From positions 62,001-126,000 of the forward strand of contig CAYOCP010000003.1 of the NCBI GenBank assembly GCA_964402505.1: 64,000 bases of DNA, in the 5' to 3' direction. The notes below the pieces were generated by a model. It did no database searches, had not been told where the DNA came from, and worked only from the letters and a program-made list of their open reading frames with translations. This document shows positions 17,110-26,046 of the stretch, piece by piece (the first letter of the stretch is position 1; each line of letters begins with the position of its first letter). Position numbers and translations under genes: made by a program. The DNA comes from SLRI01 sp964402505 (GTDB taxonomy: Bacteria > Pseudomonadota > Alphaproteobacteria > Geminicoccales > Geminicoccaceae).

Positions 17110-19602
17110 TCAGCCGGCGGAGGTCTGCCCCGCGTGGCGCCGCGTCGCCACCTCGCGCACCCGCCGGCCGATGACGCTGTGGCTGCCCATCACCTGCTCG
17201 AAGAGCTCGCGGCGCAGCACCAGGAGCCGGCAGAAGCCGATGGCCACCACATCGGCATTGCGCTTTCGCCTCGTCAGCAGCGCCAGCTCGCCGAAGAACT
17301 CGCCCGTCCCGAGCCGAACCGGCTCGGGCTGCACCCGGACCTCCACGGCACCCGAGGCGATGAAGAACATGGCATCGCCCGGCTCGCCGCGGCGGACGAT
17401 CCGCTCGCCGGGCAAGGCGAGGCGGGTGCCGAGCTGGCGTGCCAGCCGCCGGATCTCCCGCTCGTCCAGCCGGGCGAAGAGCGGCATCTGGCGGATCAGC
17501 TCCACCGTCCGCAGGCCCAGATCGAGTGGCGGCGGCCGCTCGAGCCGGTCGCGCCGCTGCCGCAGCGCCTGGCCCATCTTGTGGGCGACCTGGGGCGACA
17601 GCAGCCGCTCCTGCTCCATGCGCTCGATCGCCGCATATTCGAGGCGAAGTGCGGCAAGCGCGAGGTAGCGCCGGCCGAAGGCGGCCCAGTAATCGGGATA
17701 TTGGAGGCGCATGGCGTCGATCGCCCGCTCGACCTGATCGAGGCGCGTCTCGAGGAAGAGGGCCGCGACCTCGCTCACCCGCTCACCGAAGAGGCCGCCG
17801 ATGCGTTCACGGTTGAAGGCCAGAAGCTCCATCAGCACGTAGCGCTGCACGATATCGCGTTCGAGATGCAGGGTCAGCCGACGCGCCAGGGGGGCGTTCC
17901 AGCGCAGGCGGCGGTGCAGGAAGGCGGCGAGGCGTGTCATCCGGTCGAAGCGGATCTGCTCGCGGGCGAGGCGCCGATAGCCGTCCAGCCCCTCGGCGCG
18001 GAGCGCATCGATGAGCGCGCGCACCCGGCTCACCAGGGTCGCATTGGCGGAGCGGGCGACCATGCGCCGCGCCCTCTCCTCGGCGTAGAGCTCGGCCTCG
18101 CGCCGGCTGAGGGTCAAGAGGGCGGTCACCAGCTGCCGCCGCTGCATGTCCTCGCCGAGCGGTCCGATGGCCGCCGCGTCCTGCTTTTGATAGTCGCTCG
18201 CCACCGCCTCGACGCTGGCGGGATCGAGCATGCGCTCGGCCGCCGCGTCGCGCAGCGTGTCGACGATCTCGCCATGGGTCAGGGCGATGGCCCGCTGGCG
18301 CAGGATTTCCTCGAGCGGCGAGAGGCGGTCGAGCCCGAGGCCGCGGATCAGCCAGCGCAGCGTCGTCGCCTGGACGAGCAGGGTGAAGAGCACGAAGCCG
18401 GTGGCCAGCACCGAGACCAGATGCTGCACCTCGTCCGGCACGAGCGGGTTCTCGGTGACCGCCAGGGCGAGCGCCAGGGTGATGGCGCCGCGCAATCCGC
18501 CCCAGAGCATGACATGCTTGAAGCTGGCCTGGATCCGGCCGGCGAGGCCGACCGCCTCCATGAGCGGCAGGGCGCCGTAGAGGATCATGGCCCGCGAGCC
18601 GAGTGCCGCCAGCACCAGGGTGAGCAGCAGGAGGGCGTCGAAGAGGCCGGCCGAGGCCAGCGTGCGCGGTGCCAGCATGGCCGCCATGACGAAGATCAGG
18701 GAGCTGGCCCAGAAGCTGAGCTGGGTCCAGATGGCGATCATCGAGCGCCAGTCGGCGCGGGACAGGCCCGCCCGCCCCTGCGCCCCGAAGACGATGCCGG
18801 CGGCGATGACCGCGACCACGCCGGAGAGGCCGAATTGCAGCTCGGCCACCGCATAGGTGAGGTAGGCGACGGCGACGCTCAAGGTGATCTCGGCAGGGCC
18901 GGCCTCGTCGAGCCGGGTCAAAAGGAGGCCGGCCAGCCGCCCGACGACGATGCCGAAGGCGGCGCCGCCGGCCATGGCGAGGACGAAGCCGCCGGCGATG
19001 GACGGGAAGGAGGGGGCCTGGAGGCCGATCACCAGGGCGAGCAGGCTGGTGGTGAGGGCGATGGCGGCGGCGTCGTTGAGAAGGCTCTCGCCCTCCACGA
19101 GGTTCACCAGCCGCCGCGGCGCGCCGACCTCCTTGAAGACATTGATGACGGCGATCGGGTCGGTGGTGGCGATGATGGCGCCGACCAGAAGGCACCCCGC
19201 CAGGGTGAAGGCGGAGACGCTCCAGAGGGCGAGCCCGGCGATCAGCGTGGTGGCCACCACCGCCACCACCGCCAAGAGGAGGATCGGGCCGATATCCTCG
19301 ATCAGGGCGCGACTGTCGAGCTCGAGGGCGCTGTGAAAGAGGATCAGCGGCAGGAACACCCAGAGGAAGACGGCGGACGACACCTCGAGCTCGCCAAGGG
19401 CGCCGATCAGGTCGAGCACGTCCGAATCGACGAGGAGCATCTCGAGGCGGCCGGAGAAGCCGGTGAGGAGCCCGAGGCCGCAGCCGAGCACGGCGAGCAG
19501 CACCGTGTAGGGCAGGCGCAGGCGCTCCGCCAAGGGCGGCAGGGGGGCGATCAGCGCCAGAAGCACGCCGAAGCCGAGAATGATGCCGCCGATCCCGTCC
19601 AT
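17110..19602 (-). CDS. CPA1 Na+/H+ antiporter with C-terminal cyclic-nucleotide-binding domain (SOS1-like)
   Basis: An inner-membrane monovalent cation/proton exchanger, 830 aa from the ATG at 19602 (no strong ribosome-binding site). Residues about 1-420 hold 11-13 membrane spans with NhaP/SLC9 motifs: ATTDPIAVINVFKEVGAP (the transport Asp), VEGESLLNDAAAIAL and HVMLWGGLRGAITLALAL. A long soluble helical region follows, then a cyclic-nucleotide-binding fold near the C-terminus (GDAMFFIASGAVEV and GEFFGELALLTRRKRNA, the latter the phosphate-binding cassette). This order matches plant SOS1. It lies head-out between mnmE and mnmG, splitting that conserved pair. Regulation by cAMP is plausible but not shown. 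Confidence 0.88.
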   Translation of the reverse strand: MDGIGGIILGFGVLLALIAPLPPLAERLRLPYTVLLAVLGCGLGLLTGFSGRLEMLLVDSDVLDLIGALGELEVSSAVFLWVFLPLILFHSALELDSRALIEDIGPILLLAVVAVVATTLIAGLALWSVSAFTLAGCLLVGAIIATTDPIAVINVFKEVGAPRRLVNLVEGESLLNDAAAIALTTSLLALVIGLQAPSFPSIAGGFVLAMAGGAAFGIVVGRLAGLLLTRLDEAGPAEITLSVAVAYLTYAVAELQFGLSGVVAVIAAGIVFGAQGRAGLSRADWRSMIAIWTQLSFWASSLIFVMAAMLAPRTLASAGLFDALLLLTLVLAALGSRAMILYGALPLMEAVGLAGRIQASFKHVMLWGGLRGAITLALALAVTENPLVPDEVQHLVSVLATGFVLFTLLVQATTLRWLIRGLGLDRLSPLEEILRQRAIALTHGEIVDTLRDAAAERMLDPASVEAVASDYQKQDAAAIGPLGEDMQRRQLVTALLTLSRREAELYAEERARRMVARSANATLVSRVRALIDALRAEGLDGYRRLAREQIRFDRMTRLAAFLHRRLRWNAPLARRLTLHLERDIVQRYVLMELLAFNRERIGGLFGERVSEVAALFLETRLDQVERAIDAMRLQYPDYWAAFGRRYLALAALRLEYAAIERMEQERLLSPQVAHKMGQALRQRRDRLERPPPLDLGLRTVELIRQMPLFARLDEREIRRLARQLGTRLALPGERIVRRGEPGDAMFFIASGAVEVRVQPEPVRLGTGEFFGELALLTRRKRNADVVAIGFCRLLVLRRELFEQVMGSHSVIGRRVREVATRRHAGQTSAG

Positions 19603-19702
19603 GGCCGGCAAGGAAGCACGCCGCCGGCGGGTTCGTCCAGCCGGCGGAACGCCGCCGAGGCCGCGCTTGACGCTGCCCGTCGTCGGGCGCACATACCCGG
19701 CC

Positions 19703-21553
19703 ATGGACAACCCCGACGTCATCGTCATCGGCGGCGGCCATGCCGGGGCCGAGGCGGCGGCGGCGAGTGCCCGCATGGGTGCGCGCACCCTCCTGCTCAC
19801 CCAGAAGCCGGAGAGCATCGGCGCCATGTCCTGCAACCCGGCGATCGGCGGTCTCGGTCGCGGTCATCTGGTGCGCGAGATCGACGCTCTCGACGGGCTG
19901 ATGGGCCGCGCCATCGACGAGGGCGGCATCCAGTTCCGCACGCTCAATCGGCGCAAGGGTCCGGCGGTGCAGGGCCCGCGCGCCCAGGCCGACCGGAAGC
20001 TCTACGCCGCGGCCGTCCAGCGGCTGCTGGCGGCGCAGGCGGGGCTGATGGTGGCGGCGGGCGAGGTTTCGGGCCTGCGCTGCGGTGGCGCTCGCGTCAC
20101 CGGGGTGTTCACGGCCGATGGGCGGGAGATCCGGGCCGGTGCCGTCGTGCTCACGACGGGCACCTTCCTGCGCGGCGAGATCCATCTCGGTGCCGAGCGC
20201 TGGCCCGCCGGGCGGGTGGGCGATCGGCCGGCGGTGGCGCTGGCGCGAAATCTCGAACGGGCGGGCATCCGGCTCGGCCGGCTGAAGACCGGCACGCCGC
20301 CCAGGCTCGACGGGCGCACGATCGACCGTGAGATGCTCACGGCGCAACCGGGCGACGATCCGCCCCGGCCCTTCTCCTTCATGACCGAGCGCATCAGCAA
20401 TCCGCAGATCGCCTGCCACGTCACCCGCACGACCGAGGCGACCCACGCGCTGATCCGTCGCCACCTGCACGAGGCGCCGATCTTCTCCGGGCAGATCGCC
20501 GCGACCGGCGTGCGCTACTGCCCGTCGATCGAGGACAAGGTGGTGCGGTTCGCCGAGCGCGCCAGCCATCAGATCTTCCTCGAGCCGGAGGGCCTGGAGG
20601 ATCCGACCGTCTATCCCAACGGCATCTCGACCTCGCTGCCGCGGGCGGTGCAGGAGGCGCTGCTGCGGACCATTCCCGGCCTCGATCGGGCGGTCATGAC
20701 ACAGTTCGGCTACGCCATCGAGTACGACCATGTGGATCCGCGCGAGCTCGATCCGACACTCGAGCTGCGCGCGCTTCGGGGCCTCTTCCTCGCCGGGCAG
20801 ATCAACGGCACGACGGGCTACGAGGAGGCGGCGGCCCAGGGGATCATGGCCGGCGCCAACGCGGCGCTTCGGGCCTCGGGGCGGCGGCCGGACGCGGTGC
20901 TCGACCGGGCCGAAGCCTATATCGGGGTGCTGGTCGACGACCTCACCACCCAGGGCATCGGCGAGCCCTACCGCATGTTCACGAGTCGTGCCGAATACCG
21001 GTTGATGCTGCGCGCCGACAATGCCGATCGCCGGTTGACCGAGCGCGGCAGGACCCTGGGCCTCGTGGGCGAGGCCCGGCATGCCCGGCTGTGCCACAAG
21101 CTCGACCGCTTGGCGCGGGCGGAGGCGCTGCTCGATGGCGTCGCGCTGACCCCCTCCGAGGCGGCGGCGCACGGGCTTCGGGTGAACCAGGACGGGGTCG
21201 CCCGCACCGCCCGGCAACTCCTGGCGCTGCCCGAGGCGGACATGGGGCGCTTGTGCCGGATCTGGCCCGAGCTCCGCGAGATCGAGGCGGAAATTGCCGA
21301 GCAGATCGAGATCGAGATGCGCTACGCGCCCTATCTGCGGCGGCAGGCGGCGGATGTCGCGGATTTTCGCCGCGAGGAGGCGCTGCATCTGCCGAGCGGC
21401 ATCGACTATGCCGGGCTCGCCGGGCTCAGTGGCGAGCTCAGAGCCGCCCTCGACCGGGTCCGGCCGACGACGCTCGGTGCCGCCGCCCGCCTTCCGGGCA
21501 TGACGCCCGCGGCCCTCACCCTCCTCTACCGGCATGCCCGACGCGCGGCGTGA
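19703..21553 (+). CDS. mnmG: tRNA uridine-5-carboxymethylaminomethyl modification enzyme MnmG (GidA)
   Basis: FAD-dependent partner of MnmE in U34 tRNA modification, 616 aa, normal length. It begins at the ATG at 19703 with DNPDVIVIGGGHAGAEAA, the FAD-binding GxGxxG motif. The MSCNPAIGGLGRGHLVREIDALDG motif, GTFLRGEIHLG, LKTGTPPRL and the late GQINGTTGYEEAAAQG segments are all standard for GidA. The neighbouring divergent antiporter starts 100 nt away, leaving a small shared promoter region. It overlaps rsmG by 20 nt, a common gidA-gidB arrangement. Confidence 0.97.
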   Translation: MDNPDVIVIGGGHAGAEAAAASARMGARTLLLTQKPESIGAMSCNPAIGGLGRGHLVREIDALDGLMGRAIDEGGIQFRTLNRRKGPAVQGPRAQADRKLYAAAVQRLLAAQAGLMVAAGEVSGLRCGGARVTGVFTADGREIRAGAVVLTTGTFLRGEIHLGAERWPAGRVGDRPAVALARNLERAGIRLGRLKTGTPPRLDGRTIDREMLTAQPGDDPPRPFSFMTERISNPQIACHVTRTTEATHALIRRHLHEAPIFSGQIAATGVRYCPSIEDKVVRFAERASHQIFLEPEGLEDPTVYPNGISTSLPRAVQEALLRTIPGLDRAVMTQFGYAIEYDHVDPRELDPTLELRALRGLFLAGQINGTTGYEEAAAQGIMAGANAALRASGRRPDAVLDRAEAYIGVLVDDLTTQGIGEPYRMFTSRAEYRLMLRADNADRRLTERGRTLGLVGEARHARLCHKLDRLARAEALLDGVALTPSEAAAHGLRVNQDGVARTARQLLALPEADMGRLCRIWPELREIEAEIAEQIEIEMRYAPYLRRQAADVADFRREEALHLPSGIDYAGLAGLSGELRAALDRVRPTTLGAAARLPGMTPAALTLLYRHARRAA

Positions 21554-22172
21554 GCCGCCGCTGGACGCGGCGGGCCTCGCCCGGCTGGTGCCTGTTTCAC
21601 GTGAAACACTGGAGCGCCTGACGCTCTATCTCGCGCTGTTGCGGCAATGGCAGAGGGCGATCAATCTGGTCGGTGCCTCGACCCTCGCCGATCCCTGGCG
21701 CCGGCATGTTCTCGACAGCGCCCAGCTCTTCCGCCACCTGCCGCCCGACTGTGTCTCGCTCGCCGATCTCGGCAGCGGCGCCGGCCTGCCCGGGCTCGTG
21801 CTGGCGGCGATGGGTGTGAGGGAGGTGCATCTGGTCGAGGCGGACCGGAGGAAGGCGCAGTTCCTGCGCGAGGCGGCGCGGCGGATGGAGCTCGGCGGCG
21901 TGACGGTGCATGCGGCGCGGATCGAGACCCTGAGCCTCCAGGTGGAGGCGGTGACGGCCCGCGCCCTGGCGCCGCTCGCCGGGCTCGTGCCGCTGGCCCG
22001 GCCGCTGTTGCGCTCCTGCGGCCGGCTGGTGCTGCTCAAGGGCCGGCACGTGGACGCCGAATTGACCGCGCTCGGCGAAGTGGGGACAATGCGGGTCGAG
22101 CTCCATCCGAGTCTCGCCGACCCCGAGGGTCGGGTTCTCGTCCTCGAGGAGGTGGCGTCATCAGCGCCCTGA
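21534..22172 (+). CDS. rsmG: 16S rRNA (guanine-527-N7)-methyltransferase RsmG (GidB)
   Basis: A SAM-dependent methyltransferase modifying G527 of 16S rRNA, 212 aa. Motif I is ADLGSGAGLPGLVLAAMG, preceded by VGASTLADPWRRHVLDSAQL, the standard RsmG lead-in; later LVEADRRKAQFLREAARR binds the ribose of SAM. The start overlaps the 3' end of mnmG by 20 nt. The N-terminal VSRETLER is encoded by a DNA stretch that is itself a perfect parS site, so the coding sequence and the centromere share the same bases. parA follows immediately. Confidence 0.95.
   Translation: MPDARREPPLDAAGLARLVPVSRETLERLTLYLALLRQWQRAINLVGASTLADPWRRHVLDSAQLFRHLPPDCVSLADLGSGAGLPGLVLAAMGVREVHLVEADRRKAQFLREAARRMELGGVTVHAARIETLSLQVEAVTARALAPLAGLVPLARPLLRSCGRLVLLKGRHVDAELTALGEVGTMRVELHPSLADPEGRVLVLEEVASSAP
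21593..21608. other. Perfect parS centromere site 2, inside rsmG
   Basis: TGTTTCACGTGAAACA again, identical to site 1, this time within the coding sequence of rsmG where it encodes the start of the conserved VSRET segment. It is 4.5 kb from site 1 and 1.4 kb upstream of parB. Confidence 0.96.
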
Positions 22173-22177
22173 GCCAG

Positions 22178-23023
22178 ATGCCTCCCAAGATGGGATCGAC
22201 GGCGGCAGGACCGGCTTCGGCAGGCCGGTCCTCGGTGCTGTGCGGCCGCATCCTCGCCATCGCCAACCAGAAGGGCGGGGTCGGCAAGACCACGACCGCG
22301 ATCAATCTCGGCACCGCCCTCGCCGCCGCCGGCAAGCGCATCCTCGTCGTCGATTTCGACCCGCAAGGCAATGCCAGCACCGGTTTCGGCATCGACCGCG
22401 AGGCGCGGCGCGTCACCGCCTACGAGGTGGTGCTCGGCCAGGCGCGCCTCGCCGACGCGATCCTGCCGACCAAGGTGCCGGGGCTCGACATCGTCCCGGC
22501 GACCGTCGATCTTTCGGCCGCCGAGGTCGAGCTCGTGGGCGACGCACGCCGCAACTTCCGCCTGCGCGACGCCTTCGCCAACTTCATCAAGCCCTACGAC
22601 CACATCCTGATCGACTGCCCGCCCTCGCTCGGCATCCTCACCGTCAACGCGCTGGCCGCCGCCCATGCCGTCATGGTGCCGCTGCAATGCGAGTTCTTCG
22701 CCCTCGAGGGGCTCTCGATGCTGCTGCGGACCATCGAGCGCGTCCGCCAGTCGCTCAATCCCATGCTGCAGATCCACGGCATCGTGCTCACCATGTTCGA
22801 CCGGCGCAACAACCTCTCCGAGCAGGTCGCGACCGACGTGCGCGGCTTTCTCGGCGACCGCGTCTACCAGACCGTGATCCCGCGCAACGTGCGCATCTCC
22901 GAGGCACCCAGCCACGGGCAGCCCGTCCTCTACTATGATGTCAGGTCGAGCGGTGCCAGGGCCTACGCCCATCTCGCCGGCGAGATGCTCAGGCGCGACC
23001 AGGCCATCGCCGTTTTCGGCTGA
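22178..23023 (+). CDS. parA: Chromosome-partitioning ATPase ParA (Soj)
   Basis: A deviant-Walker ATPase that pulls ParB-parS complexes apart during chromosome segregation, 281 aa from the ATG at 22178. The deviant Walker A KGGVGKTTT is at residues 32-40 with both lysines, followed by VDFDPQGNASTG, then DCPPSLGILT and QCEFFALEGLS. The start is uncertain: no good ribosome-binding site precedes it (a GAGGAGG lies 26 nt upstream without a standard in-frame start), and an ATG four codons later is possible. It follows rsmG by 5 nt and precedes parB by 34 nt, so one operon with the gid genes is likely. Confidence 0.96.
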   Translation: MPPKMGSTAAGPASAGRSSVLCGRILAIANQKGGVGKTTTAINLGTALAAAGKRILVVDFDPQGNASTGFGIDREARRVTAYEVVLGQARLADAILPTKVPGLDIVPATVDLSAAEVELVGDARRNFRLRDAFANFIKPYDHILIDCPPSLGILTVNALAAAHAVMVPLQCEFFALEGLSMLLRTIERVRQSLNPMLQIHGIVLTMFDRRNNLSEQVATDVRGFLGDRVYQTVIPRNVRISEAPSHGQPVLYYDVRSSGARAYAHLAGEMLRRDQAIAVFG

Positions 23024-23057
23024 CCGATCCCTCCCGGCCACGAAGGAACCGAACCGG

Positions 23058-23924
23058 ATGCAGCAGGACAATCCCAAGAAGCGCGGCCTCGGCATGGGCC
23101 TGTCGGCGCTGCTCGGCAACGAGGCACCGGCCCCGGACTTCCGGCCGCTGGCGCAGTCCGTGCCGATCGAGTTCCTGAGCGTCTCGCCGTTGCAGCCGCG
23201 CCGCCATTTCGACGAGGACGAGCTCGAGACGCTGGCCACCAGCCTCCGCTCCTACGGCGTGCTGCAGCCCTTGCTGGTCCGCCCGCGCCCCGGCTCGGCG
23301 CCGGGCTACGAGATCGTCGCCGGCGAGCGCCGCTGGCGGGCCGCCCAGCGGGCCGGGCTGCACGAGTTGCCGGTGGTGGTGCGCGATCTCGGCGATCGTG
23401 ACGTGCTCGAGATCGCGCTCGTCGAGAACCTGCAGCGCGAGGACCTGACGCCCATCGAGGAGGCCCGCGCCTACCAGCGCCTGATCGAGGAGTTCGGCCG
23501 GACGCAGGAGGAGATCGCGCAGGAGATCGGCCGCAGCCGCCCGCATATCGCCAACACGCTTCGCCTCCTGAAGCTGCCGGAAACGGTCCGCCGCATGCTC
23601 GAGGACGGAAGGCTCAGCGCCGGCCACGCGCGGGCGCTGCTCGCCGCCGACGATCCCGTGGCCCTGGCCCAGGCGGTGGTCGAGCGGGGCCTCAACGTCC
23701 GCGACACCGAGGCGGTGGTGCAGACCGGCAAGCTCGTCCAGCGCCAGGCGCGCGGGGCGGTGCCGCGCGATCCCGATCTCGAGGCCTTCGAGAACCGCCT
23801 CGCCAGCTCCCTCGGCCTCGCCTGCCGCCTCGCGCCGAAGGCGAAAGGCGGCACCCTCACCATCCGCTATTCGAGCCTCGACCAGCTCGACCGGCTGGCT
23901 TCCCGCCTGATGGCGGCGGATTGA
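23058..23924 (+). CDS. parB: Chromosome-partitioning protein ParB
   Basis: A CTP-dependent clamp that loads at parS and spreads, 288 aa. The N-terminus KKRGLGMGLSALLG is the ParA-interacting peptide typical of chromosomal ParB. The CTP-binding motif GERRWRAA is at residues 89-96, ENLQRED at 123-129, and the parS-reading helix-turn-helix at about 148-172 (EEIAQEIGRSRPHIANTLRL). A short C-terminal dimerisation domain closes the protein. The ATG at 23058 follows GAAGGAACC. Two cognate parS sites lie 1.4 and 6 kb upstream. Confidence 0.97.
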   Translation: MQQDNPKKRGLGMGLSALLGNEAPAPDFRPLAQSVPIEFLSVSPLQPRRHFDEDELETLATSLRSYGVLQPLLVRPRPGSAPGYEIVAGERRWRAAQRAGLHELPVVVRDLGDRDVLEIALVENLQREDLTPIEEARAYQRLIEEFGRTQEEIAQEIGRSRPHIANTLRLLKLPETVRRMLEDGRLSAGHARALLAADDPVALAQAVVERGLNVRDTEAVVQTGKLVQRQARGAVPRDPDLEAFENRLASSLGLACRLAPKAKGGTLTIRYSSLDQLDRLASRLMAAD

Positions 23925-24275
23925 AAGTTATCCACTAGAATTTGTGGTCCATCGGTTGACCCATCGCAGATATTGTGGTGATGTCGCGTTGGAGTGAAAC
24001 AAGGAAAGAGTTCATTCTCCGATTTGGTCCTCCAGGGTCCCACCGTCTCTGCCCAGACGGGCTGCAGGCACCGAATCATCAAGAACGTCCCGCTGCCTGA
24101 CGACCAAGCCGAGCCAATCGGCGCTCGTCACCATCCGATTGACGCCGCCCCGCACCCGGGGCGGCGTTCGTTCTTCCGCGCGATCATCAACGGCCACGCA
24201 ACCGCATGGCGCATGCTGGACAGCCACGGCGCGGTCTCCTAGGCTCCGGCCTGCCAATTGAGGGGGACGGAGACG
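23925..24275. other. 351-bp non-coding gap after parB
   Basis: No convincing gene. The first 90 nt are unusually AT-rich and contain TTATCCACT (23928-23936), one mismatch from the DnaA box. A hairpin CCGTCT/AGACGG with a 6-nt loop lies at 24043-24060, and a strong terminator-like hairpin at 24142-24167. A transcript of roughly 150-220 nt ending at that terminator, perhaps a small RNA or the parB 3' UTR, is possible but I cannot match it to a known RNA family. Confidence 0.5.
24142..24167 (+). terminator. Strong intrinsic-terminator-like hairpin downstream of parB
   Basis: A perfect 10-bp GC-rich stem (ACGCCGCCCC and GGGGCGGCGT) with a 6-nt loop, followed by TCGTTCTT. It lies 220 nt after the parB stop and 109 nt before the next gene, so it probably ends the parAB transcript or an unannotated RNA in the gap. 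Confidence 0.7.
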
Positions 24276-25064
24276 ATGCGTGAGAACCGGCTGCGGCAGC
24301 TCTGGGACGCGGGCGAGAAGACGGTCAATGGCTGGCTCGCCATTCCGAATGGCTTCACCGCCGAGATCATGGCGCAGCAGGGCTTCGCCAGCCTGACCAT
24401 CGACATGCAGCACGGCCTCGTCGACTACCAGGCCTCGATCGGCATGCTGCAGGCGATCTCCACGACACCGTCCGTGCCGCTCGTCCGGGTCCCCTGGAAC
24501 GAGCCCGGCATCATCATGAAGTCTCTCGACGCCGGCGCCTATGGCATCATCTGCCCGATGATCAACAGCCGGGCCGAAGCCGAGGCTTTCGTCTCGGCCG
24601 TTCGCTATCCGCCCCTCGGCAGCCGCAGCTTCGGGCCGATCCGGGCCACGATGTATGCCGGCCCCGACTACTTCAAGCACGCCAACGAGACCGTCCTCAC
24701 CCTCGCCATGATCGAGACCAAGGAGGCGATGGAGGCCCTCGAGGACATCCTCGCGGTGCCGGGGCTCGACGGCATCTATGTCGGCCCCGCCGATCTCTCC
24801 AACTCCATCGGCTGCACGCCCAAGTTCGACCAGGAGGAGCAGCCCGTGGTCGACGCCATCCAGAAGATCATCGAGACGACCAAGCGCCACGGGAAATACG
24901 CCGGCATCCATTGCGGCTCGGTCGGCTACATCAAGCGGATGTGGGACATCGGCTTCGACTACGCCACCCTGCTCTCCGACGCGCGCATGCTGGCGATGAA
25001 GGCGGCCGAGCTCCTGCCCGAGCTCAAGCCCTCGAAGGGCTCGGCGAAGGTCGTCGGCTACTGA
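24276..25064 (+). CDS. HpcH/HpaI-type 2-oxo-acid aldolase
   Basis: A class II (metal-dependent) aldolase cleaving 2-keto-hydroxy acids to pyruvate or a relative, 262 aa, cytoplasmic. I chose the ATG at 24276 preceded by GGGGGACGGAG. Visible family motifs are GWLAIPNG, LTIDMQHGLVDYQ, VRVPWNEPG, the metal-ligand Glu in LAMIETKEAMEAL and GLDGIYVGPADLS. It heads a tightly packed operon with a 2-hydroxyacid dehydrogenase and a Gfo/Idh/MocA oxidoreductase, a set typical of sugar-acid or aromatic-acid side-chain breakdown. The exact substrate cannot be read from sequence. Confidence 0.87.
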   Translation: MRENRLRQLWDAGEKTVNGWLAIPNGFTAEIMAQQGFASLTIDMQHGLVDYQASIGMLQAISTTPSVPLVRVPWNEPGIIMKSLDAGAYGIICPMINSRAEAEAFVSAVRYPPLGSRSFGPIRATMYAGPDYFKHANETVLTLAMIETKEAMEALEDILAVPGLDGIYVGPADLSNSIGCTPKFDQEEQPVVDAIQKIIETTKRHGKYAGIHCGSVGYIKRMWDIGFDYATLLSDARMLAMKAAELLPELKPSKGSAKVVGY

Positions 25065-25068
25065 CGCC

Positions 25069-26046
25069 GTGTCGGACGTTCTCGTCATCGGGACCATCCG
25101 GCCGGAGGGGCTGGCGGTGCTCGACGCGCGCCCCGACATTCGCCTGCATTCGCTGGCGGAAACCGATCGTGCCGGCCTCCTCGAGGCGGTCGGCAAGGCC
25201 ACGGCCATCCTGGTGCGAACCTCCCGCATCGATCGCGGCGTGATCGAGGCGGCACCGGGTCTCCGGGTCGTCTCGCGGCATGGCGTCGGCTACGACAATG
25301 TGGATCTCGAGGCGCTGAACGAGCGGCGAATTCCGCTCGCCATCGCCGCCAACGCCAACCGGGTCTCGGTCGCCGAGCACACGCTCTTCATGCTGCTGGC
25401 GCTGGCGAAGCAGGCGGTTCCCCACGACGCGGCGGTGCGCGGCGGCAACTGGGCGATCCGCAACCGCGTCGCCGCGTTCGAGCTCGCCGGCCGCACGCTG
25501 CTGCTTCTGGGCTTCGGCCGGATCGGCCGCGAGGTGGCGCTCAGGGCCCGGGCCTTCGGCATGAAGGTCGAGGTGCTCGATCCCTTTGTCGACGATGCGG
25601 ACCTCGCAGCGAGCGGCTGCGTGCGCGCGGCCGGGCTCGAGGCCGCCCTCGCCCACGCCCATGCGGTCAGCCTGCATCTGCCGCTGACCCCGGCGACCCG
25701 CCACATCATCGATGCCGAAAAGCTGGCGCTGATGCGGCCGGATGCGCTTTTGATCAACACCGCCCGGGGCGGGCTGATCGACGAGGCGGCGCTGGCCCGC
25801 GCCCTCGGCGAGGGACGCCTGGGCGGCGCCGGCATCGACGTCTTCGAGGACGAGCCGCCCGGGACGGGGAACCCGCTTCTCGCCGCGCCCCGCGCCCTCC
25901 TCAGCCCGCACAGTGCCGGGGTCACCGACGAATCCATGGTGCGCATGGCGACGGAGGCGGCGGCCAACATCGTCGACGTGCTCGACGGGCGGCTCGATCC
26001 GGCGGTCATCGTCAATCACGCCATCGTCACCGAAAGCGCGCCATGA
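25069..26046 (+). CDS. D-isomer-specific 2-hydroxyacid dehydrogenase
   Basis: An NAD(P)-dependent dehydrogenase of the phosphoglycerate/hydroxypyruvate family, 325 aa from a GTG four nt after the aldolase stop. The cofactor loop LLLGFGRIGREVALRARAFG lies near residue 145, followed by LPLTPATRHII, NTARGGLIDEAAL (substrate Arg), DVFEDEPP (Glu) and the catalytic His in LSPHSAGVTDES. The family acts on many 2-hydroxyacids. Its operon position suggests reduction or oxidation of an intermediate handled by the upstream aldolase rather than serine synthesis. It overlaps the next gene by 4 nt. Confidence 0.9.
   Translation: MSDVLVIGTIRPEGLAVLDARPDIRLHSLAETDRAGLLEAVGKATAILVRTSRIDRGVIEAAPGLRVVSRHGVGYDNVDLEALNERRIPLAIAANANRVSVAEHTLFMLLALAKQAVPHDAAVRGGNWAIRNRVAAFELAGRTLLLLGFGRIGREVALRARAFGMKVEVLDPFVDDADLAASGCVRAAGLEAALAHAHAVSLHLPLTPATRHIIDAEKLALMRPDALLINTARGGLIDEAALARALGEGRLGGAGIDVFEDEPPGTGNPLLAAPRALLSPHSAGVTDESMVRMATEAAANIVDVLDGRLDPAVIVNHAIVTESAP

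Noticed and set aside
17134..21535. Very long open frames overlapping the antiporter and mnmG on the opposite strands or in other frames
   Set aside because: They arise from high GC and consistent codon bias. They are Arg/Pro/His-rich, lack family motifs and overlap clear genes completely.
23941..24000. Sigma-70 promoter for a small RNA after parB
   Set aside because: The TTGACC and TATTGT elements are only 9 nt apart, too close for a normal promoter; the alternative -10 is poor.
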